From positions 1,178,001 through 1,242,000 of the forward strand of contig CP085323.1 of NCBI GenBank assembly GCA_022870745.1: a stretch of 64,000 nt of DNA, written 5' to 3'. The DNA comes from Silvibacterium acidisoli. GTDB taxonomy: Bacteria > Acidobacteriota > Terriglobia > Terriglobales > Acidobacteriaceae. The notes under the pieces are model-generated. The model saw only the letters and a program-made list of their open reading frames with translations, was not told where the DNA came from and searched no databases. Of this stretch, positions 1 through 10,052 are shown piece by piece (the stretch's first letter is position 1; the number at the start of each line of letters is the position of its first letter). A program made the position numbers and the translations under genes.

Positions 1-1
1 T

Positions 2-385
2 GGCTTCGTCGGAGACGACGACACGCGCCGCATCGTAGCCAAGCTGCGCGGCATCTCCGTGCACAGTTATCGCTTCTCCGAGCCAGGACTCTACGACCCG
101 CGCGCGCTCGAAGCGGTCCGCCAGCAGTACCGCGATCGCGGCTGGCAGCACATGGTCGCCAACCAGTCGCACCCCGGCGCTGAAAATCCTAACCACACAG
201 ATATCTGGGTACGCTTCGAGCACGCCAACATCGAGGGCTTCGTCATCCTCATCGCCAACCAGACCAATCTCAACCTGGTTGCGGTCAACGGAACGATCAG
301 TCCGCTCGACCTGCTTCACCTGCGCGGGCACTTCGGCATTCCCCGCTTCTCAGGCGACCAGTTGCAGAACAACAACGACTACTAG
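2..385 (+). CDS. DUF4252-like protein, C-terminal part (partial)
   Basis: The reading frame is open from base 2, so the gene begins before the window; about 127 residues are visible and end at a TAG at 383-385. The GTG at 59 lies inside the gene and is not a start. The visible part, with the pattern VAKLRGISVHSYRF and later VILIANQTNLNLVAVNGTIS, resembles the DUF4252 family of small exported proteins, often seen in Acidobacteria and Bacteroidetes near extracytoplasmic-function sigma factor genes. That context lies outside the window, so the family call is tentative and no function is claimed. The gene converges on the thioredoxin-like gene, with only 9 bases between the two stop codons. Confidence 0.6.
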   Translation, partial: GFVGDDDTRRIVAKLRGISVHSYRFSEPGLYDPRALEAVRQQYRDRGWQHMVANQSHPGAENPNHTDIWVRFEHANIEGFVILIANQTNLNLVAVNGTISPLDLLHLRGHFGIPRFSGDQLQNNNDY

Positions 386-394
386 AAACGTTGG

Positions 395-922
395 CTAATT
401 CTTCGCTGCCAGGGCCTTGTCGACGGCTCCTGTAATCTTGCGAATGCCATCCGTCTCGACGCCGAAGGACTCGTAAACGACGCGCCCCTTGCGGTCCACC
501 ACGTAGGTGCGAGGAATGCCTGCATCGGCGAAAACCTTATAGGTAGAGCGGTCAGGATCGACGGCCAGCGGGAAGGTGTACTCCGGATGCTGCTTCTGGA
601 AGGCGCCAACCGTGTCGATGGTCTGCTCGCGGGCAATGGCGATCATGGCAAAGTCTTTGGACTGGTATTTCTGCCAGACGTTCTTCTGAAGCTCCGGCAT
701 CTCGATTTTGCATGGACCGCACCAGGTCGCCCAGAAATTGACCACAACGACTTTGCCACGCTCCTCGGCCAGCGAAAAGTCACCGCCCTGAAGTTTATGC
801 ACCTTGATCGCAGGCATAGCCTGACCGACGGCGATCTTCGATTTGAAATCCGGATCTTCCGCACGGGAGATTGGAGCAGCAACGCAAAGCAGAAGGACGG
901 CAGTAAGAGCAGATCGAAGCAT
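395..922 (-). CDS. TlpA/ResA-like periplasmic thiol-disulfide oxidoreductase
   Basis: This 175-residue protein has a signal peptide (about residues 1-21, ending ISRA) and one thioredoxin-fold domain. The redox motif WCGPC sits at residues 67-71, preceded by VVNFWAT, and the cis-proline loop GIPRTYVVD is near residue 137. In TlpA/ResA/AhpC-TSA-like proteins this arrangement reduces disulfides in the periplasm, for example in cytochrome c maturation. No cytochrome genes are adjacent, so the substrate is unknown. It starts at an ATG and is followed on the same strand, upstream in coordinates, by no partner gene; MarC lies 46 bases away and is transcribed in the same direction, so the two could share a transcript. 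Confidence 0.85.
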   Translation of the reverse strand: MLRSALTAVLLLCVAAPISRAEDPDFKSKIAVGQAMPAIKVHKLQGGDFSLAEERGKVVVVNFWATWCGPCKIEMPELQKNVWQKYQSKDFAMIAIAREQTIDTVGAFQKQHPEYTFPLAVDPDRSTYKVFADAGIPRTYVVDRKGRVVYESFGVETDGIRKITGAVDKALAAKN

Positions 923-968
923 TCGTTGACCTCACGAAAATTTAGATAAAAGACACCGCTGCCCTCAC

Positions 969-1646
969 TCAGTGCCCCCGCAAGAGTTCGAGATAGGTGC
1001 GCACGCCCGTCGACACAATCTGGATACCGATACAGAGCAGGATGAAGGACGAGAGCCGCATCACAACCGTGGTGCCGGTCTTTCCCAGCAGCCTTTCTGC
1101 CGAGCGCCCATACCGGTAGCAGGTGTAAATAATCACGCAGATGGAAACCACGCCTATAAGTGCTGGGATCAGCACCTCAGGCGCCAGGAATGTACCGTGT
1201 CCAAGGCTCTCGGTCAGGTGCGCACCCAGGGTAATCGCCACGGAGATGGAGCCAGGGCCGACGGTGAGAGGCAGAGTGTACGGATAGAACGCCTTGTCCA
1301 GAGCGCCTTCAGGATCGGTCGCCGTCGAGGCCTGCGTATCGTTCGCCTGATTCAGCAGCGACCAGCCTGCAATCGTAACGACCAGTCCACCGCCAATCTG
1401 TACGGCGTAAATCGAGATGCCGAAAAACGAGAGCACCTCCGCTCCCCAGATCATCGAAACCATCAGCAGGAAGAAGCTGTAGATCGCAATCTTGCGCGAA
1501 ACCAGTTCATGGAGCTTCGGGTCCAGTGGCCCCGCCATGTTGATGAAAATGGCGGCGCTGCCCAGCGGATTGACAATGGGAAAAAGCGCGGCCAGAACGA
1601 GAATCGTCTCGCGCGCGATGCCGGCGATATCCTGTTGTAAGTTCAT
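969..1646 (-). CDS. MarC family integral membrane protein
   Basis: The protein is hydrophobic, 225 residues, with about six membrane segments. The opening MNLQQDIAGIARETILVLAA followed by LFPIVNPLGSAAIFI is the hallmark N-terminus of the MarC/UPF0056 family, and VGPGSISVAITLGA is the second conserved stretch. The frame stays open upstream to 1835, but the extra 63 residues are not hydrophobic and do not match the family, so the ATG at 1646 was chosen. Its job is not established; the link to multiple antibiotic resistance suggested by the name was later disputed. It is divergent from the YciI gene, with a 63-bp gap for both promoters. Confidence 0.85.
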   Translation of the reverse strand: MNLQQDIAGIARETILVLAALFPIVNPLGSAAIFINMAGPLDPKLHELVSRKIAIYSFFLLMVSMIWGAEVLSFFGISIYAVQIGGGLVVTIAGWSLLNQANDTQASTATDPEGALDKAFYPYTLPLTVGPGSISVAITLGAHLTESLGHGTFLAPEVLIPALIGVVSICVIIYTCYRYGRSAERLLGKTGTTVVMRLSSFILLCIGIQIVSTGVRTYLELLRGH

Positions 1647-1709
1647 ACTTGCTGCCAACCTCTTAACGCTTACAAAAATATAGCCGGTATCTACCAGGCC
1701 AGGAATCCC

Positions 1710-2060
1710 ATGTCGAATGAATCCCGCCGTACGCCCAATGTTCCCCGCAACCTCAAAGGCTATTTCCTCTGCCTGCTGAAAAAAGGGCCCAGGTGGAACG
1801 AAGCCGAAGGCTCCGAAGAGCTGATGCCACAGCACCTCGCCTTCTTACGCGAGCAGACCGAAGCCCGGAAGTTCCTCATCACCGGACCGGTGACCGATGA
1901 CGCAGACGACCTCGTCGGCATCACCATTCTCGAAGCCGCCAACCGGACCGACGCCATCATCCTCGCAAGCCTCGACCCGGCAGTGCAGGCTGGCCGCCTC
2001 AAGGCGGAAATCCGCTCGGTCTATCTACCCGCACTCAGCGACATCAAAGTCGAGTACTGA
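1710..2060 (+). CDS. YciI-like (YCII-related domain) protein
   Basis: A 116-residue cytosolic protein with the fold pattern of the YCII-related family: an opening beta strand GYFLCLLKKGPRW, then HLAFLREQTEARKFLITGPV, then DDLVGITILEAANRTDAIILA. The family forms dimeric ferredoxin-like barrels and conserves a His-Asp pair; a His is present in QHLAFLREQ. The biochemical role of most members is unknown. The gene stands alone, divergent from marC and ended by a strong hairpin shared with the convergent rho gene. Confidence 0.75.
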   Translation: MSNESRRTPNVPRNLKGYFLCLLKKGPRWNEAEGSEELMPQHLAFLREQTEARKFLITGPVTDDADDLVGITILEAANRTDAIILASLDPAVQAGRLKAEIRSVYLPALSDIKVEY

Positions 2061-2066
2061 CAACAA

Positions 2067-2091
2067 AAGGCGCCCGTGTTGCGGGCGCCTT
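2067..2091. terminator. Bidirectional hairpin terminator between yciI-like gene and rho
   Basis: A perfect 10-bp stem (AAGGCGCCCG at 2067-2076 and its complement at 2082-2091) closes a 5-base loop. It lies between two convergent stop codons, so it can serve both genes. On the minus strand the stem is followed by TTTTG, giving a short U tract for rho. Confidence 0.8.
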
Positions 2092-2110
2092 CTATCGAGC
2101 ATGATCGCGA

Positions 2111-3361
<1,251 letters not shown>

Positions 3362-3484
3362 TGTCACCTGCGGTAGGCTTTTTTGGGAGTGAGGGGTGGT
3401 GCCAGGAAGGAAGTTACGAGTGGAGAAAACTGCTAAGTGGTTCTCTATTTAGAACTTATTCTCTGGTAAGGATTATGCGGCAAG

Positions 3485-3508
3485 GCCGCGCAGCTTACGC
3501 TGCGCGGC
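3485..3508. repeat. Perfect GC-rich hairpin around a stop codon
   Basis: GCCGCGCAGC at 3485-3494 and its exact complement at 3499-3508 enclose a 4-base loop (TTAC). The TAA stop codon of the omega-like gene on the minus strand overlaps this loop. No U run follows on either strand, so it is not a textbook intrinsic terminator; it could stop decay from the 3' end or help Rho-dependent ending. Confidence 0.7.
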
Positions 3509-3707
3509 GCTCCTGCGCGGAAGACCCAGGGGCAACAACTTTGCCCACGGGGCTGGTTTCATGAAAACGTACGAGCACGTCGTTTGTCGTATCCTGCAGC
3601 CGGGTGTTCGGCTTATGCAACTTGCGAGTAGCTTTCGAAGCAAGCTGGCAAAGTTGATACCGATTCTTCACATGGGCAAGTGCCCCAAAAATCAAATCAG
3701 AACGCAT
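3495..3707 (-). CDS. rpoZ: Small RNA polymerase omega-like (RpoZ/Rpb6-type) protein
   Basis: A 70-residue ORF with a very good ribosome site: AAGGAGAG lies five to seven bases before the ATG at 3707. The core NRYQLCQLASKATRKLH resembles the NR(Y/F)xLxxxAxKxAR signature of the omega subunit, and the following PNTRLQDTTNDVLVRF is the sort of conserved block seen in short acidobacterial omega proteins as I recall them. Omega assists assembly of RNA polymerase. It lies upstream of rho on the same strand, 133 bases away. The assignment is from a motif only; a conserved hypothetical protein is the alternative. The tail after residue 52 looks unstructured. Confidence 0.55.
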   Translation of the reverse strand: MRSDLIFGALAHVKNRYQLCQLASKATRKLHKPNTRLQDTTNDVLVRFHETSPVGKVVAPGSSAQERRAA

Positions 3708-4255
3708 GTTCTCTCCTTATCGTACGGCCGTATCTTCTTATGTGCACGAGAGTAACGGGCACCCTGCCGGGCGATTCGCCCGCTTGTTAGAAGTCAGCCT
3801 GTATGCTTTCCGTCTATTAGACGCAAAAGACTTTGTTATGGGTCAACTTTTTTTGTAATCGCCCATTCACCGTATTGACCCATACGGAGAAGAGCAAAAC
3901 ACTGATTGCCTTCGTGAATTTAATCCGGACTACACAACGAATAGCCACCTGAGCAAGCAAGGCGGAATACTTCTCGCAGGTTGAGTGGGTCGGCGCAGAT
4001 GACCTGAAAGAGATGGCCCAAGGTTGCAAATGCACAGCGGACGTCACGTGTAAATCAGTCGTACTGTTGCAAGGTAAACCCGGCGCAATCTCTCGGTCAA
4101 CTATTTTTTTATAGAATTAGCGATTTTTGATTCCAAGAATGGGAAATCTTAAATTGGTCTAAATTACTCATTCTCAAGCGTTGACCACTGACATTTCGCA
4201 ACGTTTCTACATTTTTTTGTATTTTCCTGGAACCGTTCCCATCCAATCAGCTTCG
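3708..4255. other. 548-bp intergenic region, no gene recognised
   Basis: The stretch is more AT-rich than its surroundings (for example the runs near 3845-3860 and 4103-4145). A 76-codon minus-strand ORF at 3817-4047 has no ribosome site and an unlikely composition. I see no tRNA-like or other recognisable RNA structure. It probably contains the promoter of the omega-like gene near 3720-3790. Confidence 0.4.
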
Positions 4256-4594
4256 TCACTGCTTCGGTACCGTTTGTCCCAGAACCCGTTCGATAGACCG
4301 TATTCTGATGGTGTCGTCCACCATTTCCCCGGTCACCCTGACATTCTCGGCCGCGAATTTTCCGGCCTTCACCTGGGGGTCAAGCTCATAGACATGGTTT
4401 CCGTACCAGAGACCGTATTTTGACCCTCGGCGGACGCACCGGCGTACACACGCCTTATCCGGTGTCATCGAGGAGGTGCGTTGGCAGTTGGTTCCACAAT
4501 GGGTATCGGTGACGAAGCCCTCCCAGGTCTTCACCTCGGCGTTCATCGAACTCCCGTATGCGATCAACATGGCCGCCACCATTAGACGCTTCAT
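4256..4594 (-). CDS. Small secreted protein of DUF5818 type
   Basis: A 112-residue protein with a short signal peptide (residues 1-19, ending MNA). The mature part begins with TWEGFVTDTHCGTNC and has four cysteines in two pairs (about 33/37 and 49/53), then KYGLWYGNHVYELDPQVKAGKFAAENVRVTGEM. This pattern of a 'W-G-x-[VI]-[TS]-D-x-x-C' opening and a C-terminal OB-like strand set is shared by many small acidobacterial exported proteins annotated as DUF5818; the function is unknown. It lies 33 bases downstream of comM on the same strand and may be co-transcribed. Confidence 0.7.
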   Translation of the reverse strand: MKRLMVAAMLIAYGSSMNAEVKTWEGFVTDTHCGTNCQRTSSMTPDKACVRRCVRRGSKYGLWYGNHVYELDPQVKAGKFAAENVRVTGEMVDDTIRIRSIERVLGQTVPKQ

Positions 4595-4627
4595 TTGGAC
4601 GCCTCCCCAGCAGAGGCAGCGATTATG

Positions 4628-6187
4628 TCAGCTCCAGTAACTGCGATCAAGCGTCCTGTACTGGATCGCTTCCGCGATATGGGCAACCGTGACCCGCTCC
4701 TCTCCCGCGAGGTCCGCGATGGTTCGAGCCACCTTCAGGATGCGGTCATGCGCGCGTGCGGTCAGGCCCTGTTGTTGCATGGCCCTCTCCAGCAGCTTCT
4801 CAGCCTCCGGGCCAAGTTCGCAGAAGGCGCGAATCTGCCGGGTGCCCATCTGTGCGTTGGAGTAAATTTTCTCCTTTGCCGACAGGAATCTCTGCCGCTG
4901 CATCTCTCTCGCCCGCAGCACCCGTTCGCGGATCACAGCCGAGCTTTCGCTGGCCGCTCCACCGCGCAGCTCGCGATACTGCACCGCGGGAACCTCTATA
5001 TGGATATCGATCCGGTCAAGCAACGGCCCGGACACCTTGGACACATAGCGCTGGATCAGCGGCGGCGTACAGTGGCACTCGCGTGACCGGTCGTTGAAGT
5101 ATCCGCACGGGCAGGGATTCATCGCCGCAGCCAGCATGAAAGCCGAAGGGAAGCTGAGCGACATCGAGGCGCGTGCGATGGTGACATTGCGGTCCTCAAG
5201 CGGCTGCCTCATCACCTCGAGCACATTGCGCGGGAACTCGGGCAGCTCGTCGAGAAAGAGCACGCCATTGTGCGCCAGCGATACCTCGCCCGGACGCGGT
5301 ACTGCACCGCCTCCGATCAACCCTGCGTCTGAAATCGTGTGGTGAGGCGAGCGGAAGGGCCGCTGCGTCACCAGTCCCGTATCGGCGTCGAGTACCCCGG
5401 CAACCGAATGGATCTTGGTCGTTTCGAGTGCCTCTTCAAAACTCAGAGGCGTCAGAATCGACGGCAGCCGCTTGGCCAGCATGGTCTTACCAGAACCGGG
5501 CGGCCCGATCATCAGGATATTGTGGCCGCCGGCTGCGGCTACCTCGAGAGCGCGCTTCGCAGTCTGCTGGCCGCGCACATCCGCAAAATCGAGAGCATGG
5601 TGGTGCGTCTCGCCGAGCATCTGTGCGGTCGCGATACGAAACGGCTGAGTATGTATGCCGCCGTTCGCTGCTGCGTTGAGCAGGTCGCGCACTTCGATGA
5701 GATTCTCAACCGGGAAAACATTGACGCCTTCGACGACCGCCGCTTCACGCGCGTTTGCCTTCGGAATCACAAGGTTCTTAATGCCCCGCGCCCTGGCCGC
5801 TACAGCAACGGGAAGCATTCCCGATACAGCTCTCAAACCGCCATCGAGCCCCAGTTCGCCCACCAGCAGAAACTGGCTCAGGTCCCGGAGATTGAGTGCG
5901 CCATAAGCTCCGAGGATGCCGATAGCCATGGGCAGATCGAAGCCCGATCCTTCTTTCTTGATATCAGCCGGCGCAAGATTGATGGTGATATGAGTCGGCG
6001 GCACCTCGAAGCCGGAGTTCTTGATTGCCGCCCGCACGCGGTCGCGGCTTTCGCGTACTGCGGCGTCGGGAAGGCCAACCGTATGGAAGTGATCTTCCGT
6101 CGTCTTCACGCCGGAAAAGTCGACCTCGACATCGATGATATTTGCGTCTATACCGTACACAGCAGCACTGAGAGCTTTGAAAAGCAT
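4628..6187 (-). CDS. comM: YifB/ComM family Mg-chelatase-like AAA+ ATPase
   Basis: ComM is a hexameric helicase that drives branch migration during natural transformation in gamma-proteobacteria; in other phyla the family is known as YifB. This 519-residue copy has the N-terminal Lon-like ChlI domain ([20 protein letters not shown] onward), the AAA+ core with Walker A GPPGSGKT at residues 228-235, the family zinc-like patch [15 protein letters not shown] near 360, and the C-terminal Mg-chelatase domain. The open frame extends to 6322, but the family always begins M-L-x-K-x-x-S-A, so the ATG at 6187 was chosen. Complete and of normal length. Whether this organism is transformable cannot be told from the window. 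Confidence 0.92.
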   Translation of the reverse strand: MLFKALSAAVYGIDANIIDVEVDFSGVKTTEDHFHTVGLPDAAVRESRDRVRAAIKNSGFEVPPTHITINLAPADIKKEGSGFDLPMAIGILGAYGALNLRDLSQFLLVGELGLDGGLRAVSGMLPVAVAARARGIKNLVIPKANAREAAVVEGVNVFPVENLIEVRDLLNAAANGGIHTQPFRIATAQMLGETHHHALDFADVRGQQTAKRALEVAAAGGHNILMIGPPGSGKTMLAKRLPSILTPLSFEEALETTKIHSVAGVLDADTGLVTQRPFRSPHHTISDAGLIGGGAVPRPGEVSLAHNGVLFLDELPEFPRNVLEVMRQPLEDRNVTIARASMSLSFPSAFMLAAAMNPCPCGYFNDRSRECHCTPPLIQRYVSKVSGPLLDRIDIHIEVPAVQYRELRGGAASESSAVIRERVLRAREMQRQRFLSAKEKIYSNAQMGTRQIRAFCELGPEAEKLLERAMQQQGLTARAHDRILKVARTIADLAGEERVTVAHIAEAIQYRTLDRSYWS

Positions 6188-6322
6188 AGGTTTAATGGAT
6201 GAAGTGGCTGCAGTATATCCGTTGGACAGCCCCGGCGAGATCGGAAAACTGTCTTTACAACGCTTCACAAGGTAGCGTTGGTAACCACCACCATCAAACC
6301 GCGATGCGGAGACCAGAACCAA

Positions 6323-7279
6323 ATGAGAACGACCGGCAGTAAGCTTCTTCTTCTCCTGTGCCTTTCCCTGCTTTCCACTTCAACCGTAATGCGAGCCCAG
6401 TCCGCCGATCGCGACGACTCGAAGGCCGCCGCCCGCGACGAAGAGCCCGACGCACCGGTTGCTCCTACCTCCGACAAGCTGAAGACCGATCCGGTTGCTG
6501 CGCATGCCGCCGCAATCTCCATCCTGCAGGTATCGGCGGCGTCCACGCGGCCTGAGATCCGCATCGCAGCCGTCGGCGCGCTCGGTACGCTGGGCCGCTC
6601 TCCGGAAGCGAAGAAGCTGATCGAAAAAGCTTACGCCGACAAAGACCAGGATGTGCGCGTGGCGGCACTCACGGCCTCAGCAGCAACCAAAGACCCCACG
6701 CTGATTCCCGAGATGAAGAAGCTGCTCGATGACCCGGTGCCTGAAGTCGCCTTCGCTGCGGCCGTTGCACTCTGGAGAATGAAAGACCATAGCGGCATCG
6801 GAATCCTTTACGGAGTGCTGGGCGGCGATCGCAAATCCGGCTCGAGCTTCATCAAGAGCGGCATGCATCAAGCGGACAAAGACATGCACAGCCCTTCAAC
6901 GCTTGCGAAGATCGGCGCCGAGCAGGGAGCGTATGCGTTGCTCGGACCCTTCGGCATCGGACTTGACGCCATGCGCATGGCGCACAAGAATGGCAGCGGC
7001 AACTCGGCGCGTATTCTCACCGTGAACCTGCTCACCGAGGATCGCAGCGAGGTCACCATGCGGCAACTCGTCGATGCGCTGCAGGATAACGATGCGTTCG
7101 TGCGCAGCGCTGCAGCCAAAGGACTTGCCGAATATCATGGAGCCACTGTGACCGATGGCCTGATCGATGTCTTCGACGACAAGAAGCCCTCGGTTCGCTG
7201 CGCCGCCGCTGCTTCTTATCTCAAGATAACTTCGGCTGCGCGAACTCGTGCCACGAAACCAACAGCAGCGGGGATGTAG
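6323..7279 (+). CDS. Secreted HEAT-repeat protein
   Basis: The 318-residue protein starts at the ATG at 6323 (GGAGA ten bases upstream) with a signal peptide ([20 protein letters not shown]). From about residue 65 it shows HEAT/PBS-lyase-like helical repeats, for example [50 protein letters not shown] and [17 protein letters not shown]. Such repeats make protein-binding superhelices; the partner is unknown. Its coding start is close to the divergent comM start region. It ends 11 bases before the serine dehydratase start, so the two are likely one transcript, though no functional link is evident. Confidence 0.8.
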   Translation: MRTTGSKLLLLLCLSLLSTSTVMRAQSADRDDSKAAARDEEPDAPVAPTSDKLKTDPVAAHAAAISILQVSAASTRPEIRIAAVGALGTLGRSPEAKKLIEKAYADKDQDVRVAALTASAATKDPTLIPEMKKLLDDPVPEVAFAAAVALWRMKDHSGIGILYGVLGGDRKSGSSFIKSGMHQADKDMHSPSTLAKIGAEQGAYALLGPFGIGLDAMRMAHKNGSGNSARILTVNLLTEDRSEVTMRQLVDALQDNDAFVRSAAAKGLAEYHGATVTDGLIDVFDDKKPSVRCAAAASYLKITSAARTRATKPTAAGM

Positions 7280-7290
7280 ACTAATCCCTT

Positions 7291-8667
7291 GTGAAGACCA
7301 GTCTCTTCGACCTGTATAAGATCGGCATCGGACCTTCAAGCTCTCACACCGTCGGTCCGATGCGTGCCGCACGACGCTTCTCTCTCTCGCTCCCGGAAGA
7401 AACCCAGCGTGTGCATGCAGAGCTTTACGGCTCGCTGGCCCTTACCGGTCACGGACACGGCACAGATCGCGCCATCCTCCTGGGATTGAGCGGTGAAGAA
7501 CCGGCGACCGTCGACCCGAATGCCGTAGAAGAAAAGCTACTGGCAATTCGCACAACACATCGAATCCATCTTGCCTCCCACGAGATCGAATTCAGCGAAG
7601 GACGCGACCTTCTCTTCCATCGCGACCAGATGAACCCGCCGGGCGCGCACATGCAGCATCCGAACGGGATGCGCTTCACGGCTCTCGACGCAGGAGACAA
7701 CGTTCTCTGCACGCAGATCTTCTTCTCGATCGGCGGCGGCTTTATCGTCGAGGACAATGAGCAGGCGTCCGCCGAACAGCCGGCGATAGCAACACCGTTC
7801 CCCTTCGGCAGCGCCACCGAGCTGCTCTCGCTTGCCGCGGCAAATGGACTCGCCATCTGGCAGCTGATGCTGGCCAATGAAAGCACCTTGCGCCCCGAGC
7901 AAGAGGTACGCAAGGGCATCCTGTACATCTGGCAGGTGATGCAGGGCTGCCTCGATCGCGGCATGTCTACAGAAGGCATTCTTCCCGGAGGGCTCTCTGT
8001 TCGCCGTCGTGCCGCGAGACTCGCCCAACGCCTGCGCAGTAAAGAACTGGCAGGCGGAGGCACAGGCGATCCACTCGCTCCGCTCGACTGGGTCACAGTC
8101 TTCGCCATGGCAGTGAATGAAGAGAACGCCGCAGGCGGCCGTGTCGTCACTGCGCCGACCAATGGAGCCGCAGGCGTTATCCCTGCCGTCGCACGCTACT
8201 ACATCACATTCGTTCCAGGTGCGAACGAGGATGGCCTGCTGCGTTACTTCCTGACTTCGGCGGCCATCGGAGCGCTCTACAAGGAGAATGCTTCGATCAG
8301 CGGAGCCGAGGTTGGATGCCAGGGAGAAGTCGGCGTAGCCTGCTCCATGGCTGCGGGAGGTCTCGTCGCGGCACTGGGCGGAACCAACGGTGAAGTCGAA
8401 CACGCAGCTGAAATTGCAATGGAGCACAACCTCGGTATGACCTGCGACCCCATCGGCGGGCTGGTGCAGATTCCCTGCATCGAGCGCAACGCCATGGGTG
8501 CGGTGAAAGCCGTGCACGCCTGCCGTATCGCGATGAACGAGCAGGAAGAACATAAGGTGTCTCTCGACCAGGTCATCCGCACCATGTATCTCACCGGTCT
8601 CGACATGCAGTCGCGTTACAAGGAGACGTCGCTTGCCGGCCTTGCGCTCAACATCATCGAGTGCTGA
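7291..8667 (+). CDS. sdaA: L-serine ammonia-lyase (L-serine dehydratase), single-chain iron-sulfur type
   Basis: This enzyme deaminates L-serine to pyruvate and ammonia. The 458-residue chain joins the beta domain ([20 protein letters not shown] at the N-terminus) and the alpha domain in one protein. Three cysteines with the spacing needed for the oxygen-labile 4Fe-4S cluster are visible at residues 343 (EVGCQGE), 385 (MTCDPIGG) and 396 (IPCIERN). The start is a GTG at 7291; it lies 11 bases after the HEAT-repeat gene. Length and domain order match the family. Free-standing methyltransferase gene follows on the other strand. Confidence 0.94.
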   Translation: MKTSLFDLYKIGIGPSSSHTVGPMRAARRFSLSLPEETQRVHAELYGSLALTGHGHGTDRAILLGLSGEEPATVDPNAVEEKLLAIRTTHRIHLASHEIEFSEGRDLLFHRDQMNPPGAHMQHPNGMRFTALDAGDNVLCTQIFFSIGGGFIVEDNEQASAEQPAIATPFPFGSATELLSLAAANGLAIWQLMLANESTLRPEQEVRKGILYIWQVMQGCLDRGMSTEGILPGGLSVRRRAARLAQRLRSKELAGGGTGDPLAPLDWVTVFAMAVNEENAAGGRVVTAPTNGAAGVIPAVARYYITFVPGANEDGLLRYFLTSAAIGALYKENASISGAEVGCQGEVGVACSMAAGGLVAALGGTNGEVEHAAEIAMEHNLGMTCDPIGGLVQIPCIERNAMGAVKAVHACRIAMNEQEEHKVSLDQVIRTMYLTGLDMQSRYKETSLAGLALNIIEC

Positions 8668-8670
8668 ACT

Positions 8671-9435
8671 TTACCTGAGCCTGCCATAAGTCACAGCGCA
8701 GTCATACTCAAGGCGCACCGTGCCATCGTGTTTGTTCTGAGCGAAAAGCTTCTCAATCGCCTGGCGCATCGAGGCGTACTTCTCACTCCCCGGCTGCGGC
8801 ATGTAAGACGAAGAGAGGATACGACCCTCAAGCGCTTCCAGATCGAGTCGCTGTTCATTGCCGAAGTGCGCCGTCTCTGCTGACTGCGGAGAAAAGAACG
8901 ATACGATCTGCTCTGGAGAGAGATGCCTCTCTTGCACCTGGTAATAATCCGAGCCAAAGCCTGCCAGGATTGCCTCGTAGCCATCGTGAAATGCATCGCC
9001 GCCACGCCGCCGATGGTTGTAGACGATCGCGCACCATCCCTGCGGCTTCAGCACACGCACAAACTCGGCGCGAGCCTTCGGTTGATCGAACCAATGCATC
9101 GCCTGCGCCACCGTAACCAGGTCCGCTGACTCTGCCTGTAAGCCGGTCGCCTCCGCTGTTCCACTCGCGCAGCTCAATCGAGGAAAGCCTGGCATGAGGT
9201 CAGCGCAGGCCTGCCGCATCTTCGCGTTCGGCTCAACTGCCGTCACCTGAAAGCCCTGCTTGAGAAAAACTTCACTCAGCAATCCCGTGCCCGCAGCTAC
9301 GTCTGCGATGACAGAAATTTCAGAAAGAGAACACTCTTTCGCAAGCAGCGTCACAACTCCTTGCGGGTATGCCGGACGATGATGACGATAACTTTCAACA
9401 CGATCTGAAAAACGCTCGGTGACAGGAATGGACAT
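8671..9435 (-). CDS. Class I SAM-dependent methyltransferase
   Basis: A 254-residue cytosolic protein of the Methyltransf_11/25 group. The SAM-binding motif I reads VIADVAAGTGLLSEVF (residues about 41-56), the acidic end of strand 2 is TAVEPNAKM, motif II is ADLVTVAQAMHWFD, and the post-II helix follows. The W-F-D motif after motif II is typical of methyltransferases annotated near UbiE/Trm9-like small-molecule enzymes. The substrate cannot be told. It converges on sdaA with 3 bases between stop codons and begins next to a long non-coding stretch. Confidence 0.85.
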   Translation of the reverse strand: MSIPVTERFSDRVESYRHHRPAYPQGVVTLLAKECSLSEISVIADVAAGTGLLSEVFLKQGFQVTAVEPNAKMRQACADLMPGFPRLSCASGTAEATGLQAESADLVTVAQAMHWFDQPKARAEFVRVLKPQGWCAIVYNHRRRGGDAFHDGYEAILAGFGSDYYQVQERHLSPEQIVSFFSPQSAETAHFGNEQRLDLEALEGRILSSSYMPQPGSEKYASMRQAIEKLFAQNKHDGTVRLEYDCAVTYGRLR

Positions 9436-9812
9436 TCTCTACCTCAAAGAAAAATCAGAAAGCAACATCAGTGAATGAGATGCGACTCGCTATGTCTCTC
9501 CATAACGCGGCACGAAGAATCGCCAGTATTCATGCGGTCTTCAAAGCTTCTCGCTCCGCATCTTCACGATGTTCTGCCTCATGATCTGGATTAAGTGTAC
9601 GACCGCTCTCCGGATGACACTCGTGCCTTCTCCGTTCAGACAACGCACTGACAAAGAGGTGAGCATGGCTCGCTGCATGACGCTGCGGCCAGAGAGAAGT
9701 TTTGAAGACAAAAGCGGTGAAAGACGTCATGCTTCGAGGCGCACATCGAAGCATTCGAGTAACGGTTGCGATGCATAAAGAAAATCTCAAGGTGAAAAAT
9801 ACCATTTTTTTC
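9436..9812. other. Non-coding stretch upstream of the Lys/Ala peptide gene
   Basis: About 375 bases lie between the methyltransferase start and the next promoter. Both strands have short open frames here (69 codons on plus, 91 on minus), but neither has a convincing ribosome site or recognisable sequence. The last 30 bases are very AT-rich and precede a strong promoter, so they may act as an UP element. Nothing else is recognised. Confidence 0.4.
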
Positions 9813-9841
9813 TTGACACTCTTTTTTCAGCCTTCTATACA
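9813..9841 (+). promoter_or_regulatory. Near-consensus sigma-70 promoter
   Basis: TTGACA at 9813-9818 and TATACA at 9836-9841 are separated by exactly 17 bases. The -35 box is perfect and the -10 box matches five of six consensus positions. AT-rich DNA with runs of A and T lies just upstream. Transcription should begin near 9848 and read into the Lys/Ala peptide ORF. Confidence 0.85.
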
Positions 9842-9849
9842 TTCGGTAA

Positions 9850-9887
9850 CTGCAGCGTGTGTGCTGCAGGTTCGATGTCACATCGAA
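9850..9887 (+). promoter_or_regulatory. Two hairpins in the 5' leader of the Lys/Ala peptide gene
   Basis: Hairpin 1 has a perfect 7-bp stem (CTGCAGC at 9850-9856 with 9863-9869) and a 6-base loop. Hairpin 2 has a perfect 7-bp stem (TTCGATG at 9871-9877 with 9881-9887) and a 3-base loop. Both lie between the expected transcript start and the ribosome site, so they may stabilise or control the message. Confidence 0.65.
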
Positions 9888-9904
9888 AAGGGAGAATAGT
9901 AACC

Positions 9905-9973
9905 ATGGCAACCAAGAAAGCAGCAAAGAAGCCGGCGGCTAAGAAGGCTGTGAAGAAGGCGGCCAAGAAGTAG
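9905..9973 (+). CDS. 22-residue lysine/alanine-rich peptide
   Basis: The ORF encodes 22 residues: 11 Lys, 8 Ala, plus Met, Thr, Pro and Val, in KK-AA-KK rhythm (it begins MATKKAAKKPAAKKAVKKA). GGGAGA lies nine or so bases before the ATG, a good ribosome site. A near-consensus promoter lies 64 bases upstream and a strong terminator follows, so the gene is a complete short transcription unit of about 180 bases. The composition matches the tails of bacterial histone H1-like proteins and the C-terminal tail of YbeY in this window, which suggests nucleic-acid binding, but this is an inference. It may instead be a dual RNA/peptide gene. No database match is claimed. Confidence 0.65.
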   Translation: MATKKAAKKPAAKKAVKKAAKK

Positions 9974-9995
9974 CAAGGCAACTGCAACAAGGCAA

Positions 9996-10032
9996 CACAG
10001 AAGGGGAACGCATTCAGCGTTCCCCTTCGTGT
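9996..10032 (+). terminator. Intrinsic terminator of the Lys/Ala peptide gene
   Basis: A perfect 12-bp stem (GAAGGGGAACGC at 10000-10011 with 10017-10028) and a 5-base loop are extended by ACAC/GTGT pairing outside a bulged A and followed by a short GTTT stretch. It separates the peptide gene from rsmE. Confidence 0.8.
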
Positions 10033-10052
10033 TTCTGCGCGACAATATCTAC

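Noticed and set aside
3817-4047. 76-codon ORF in the AT-rich gap
   Set aside because: No ribosome site, no family pattern and it ends in AT-rich non-coding sequence.
9530-9805. 91-codon minus-strand ORF before the Lys/Ala peptide gene
   Set aside because: No start signal; it runs against a strong plus-strand promoter region and has an unlikely composition.
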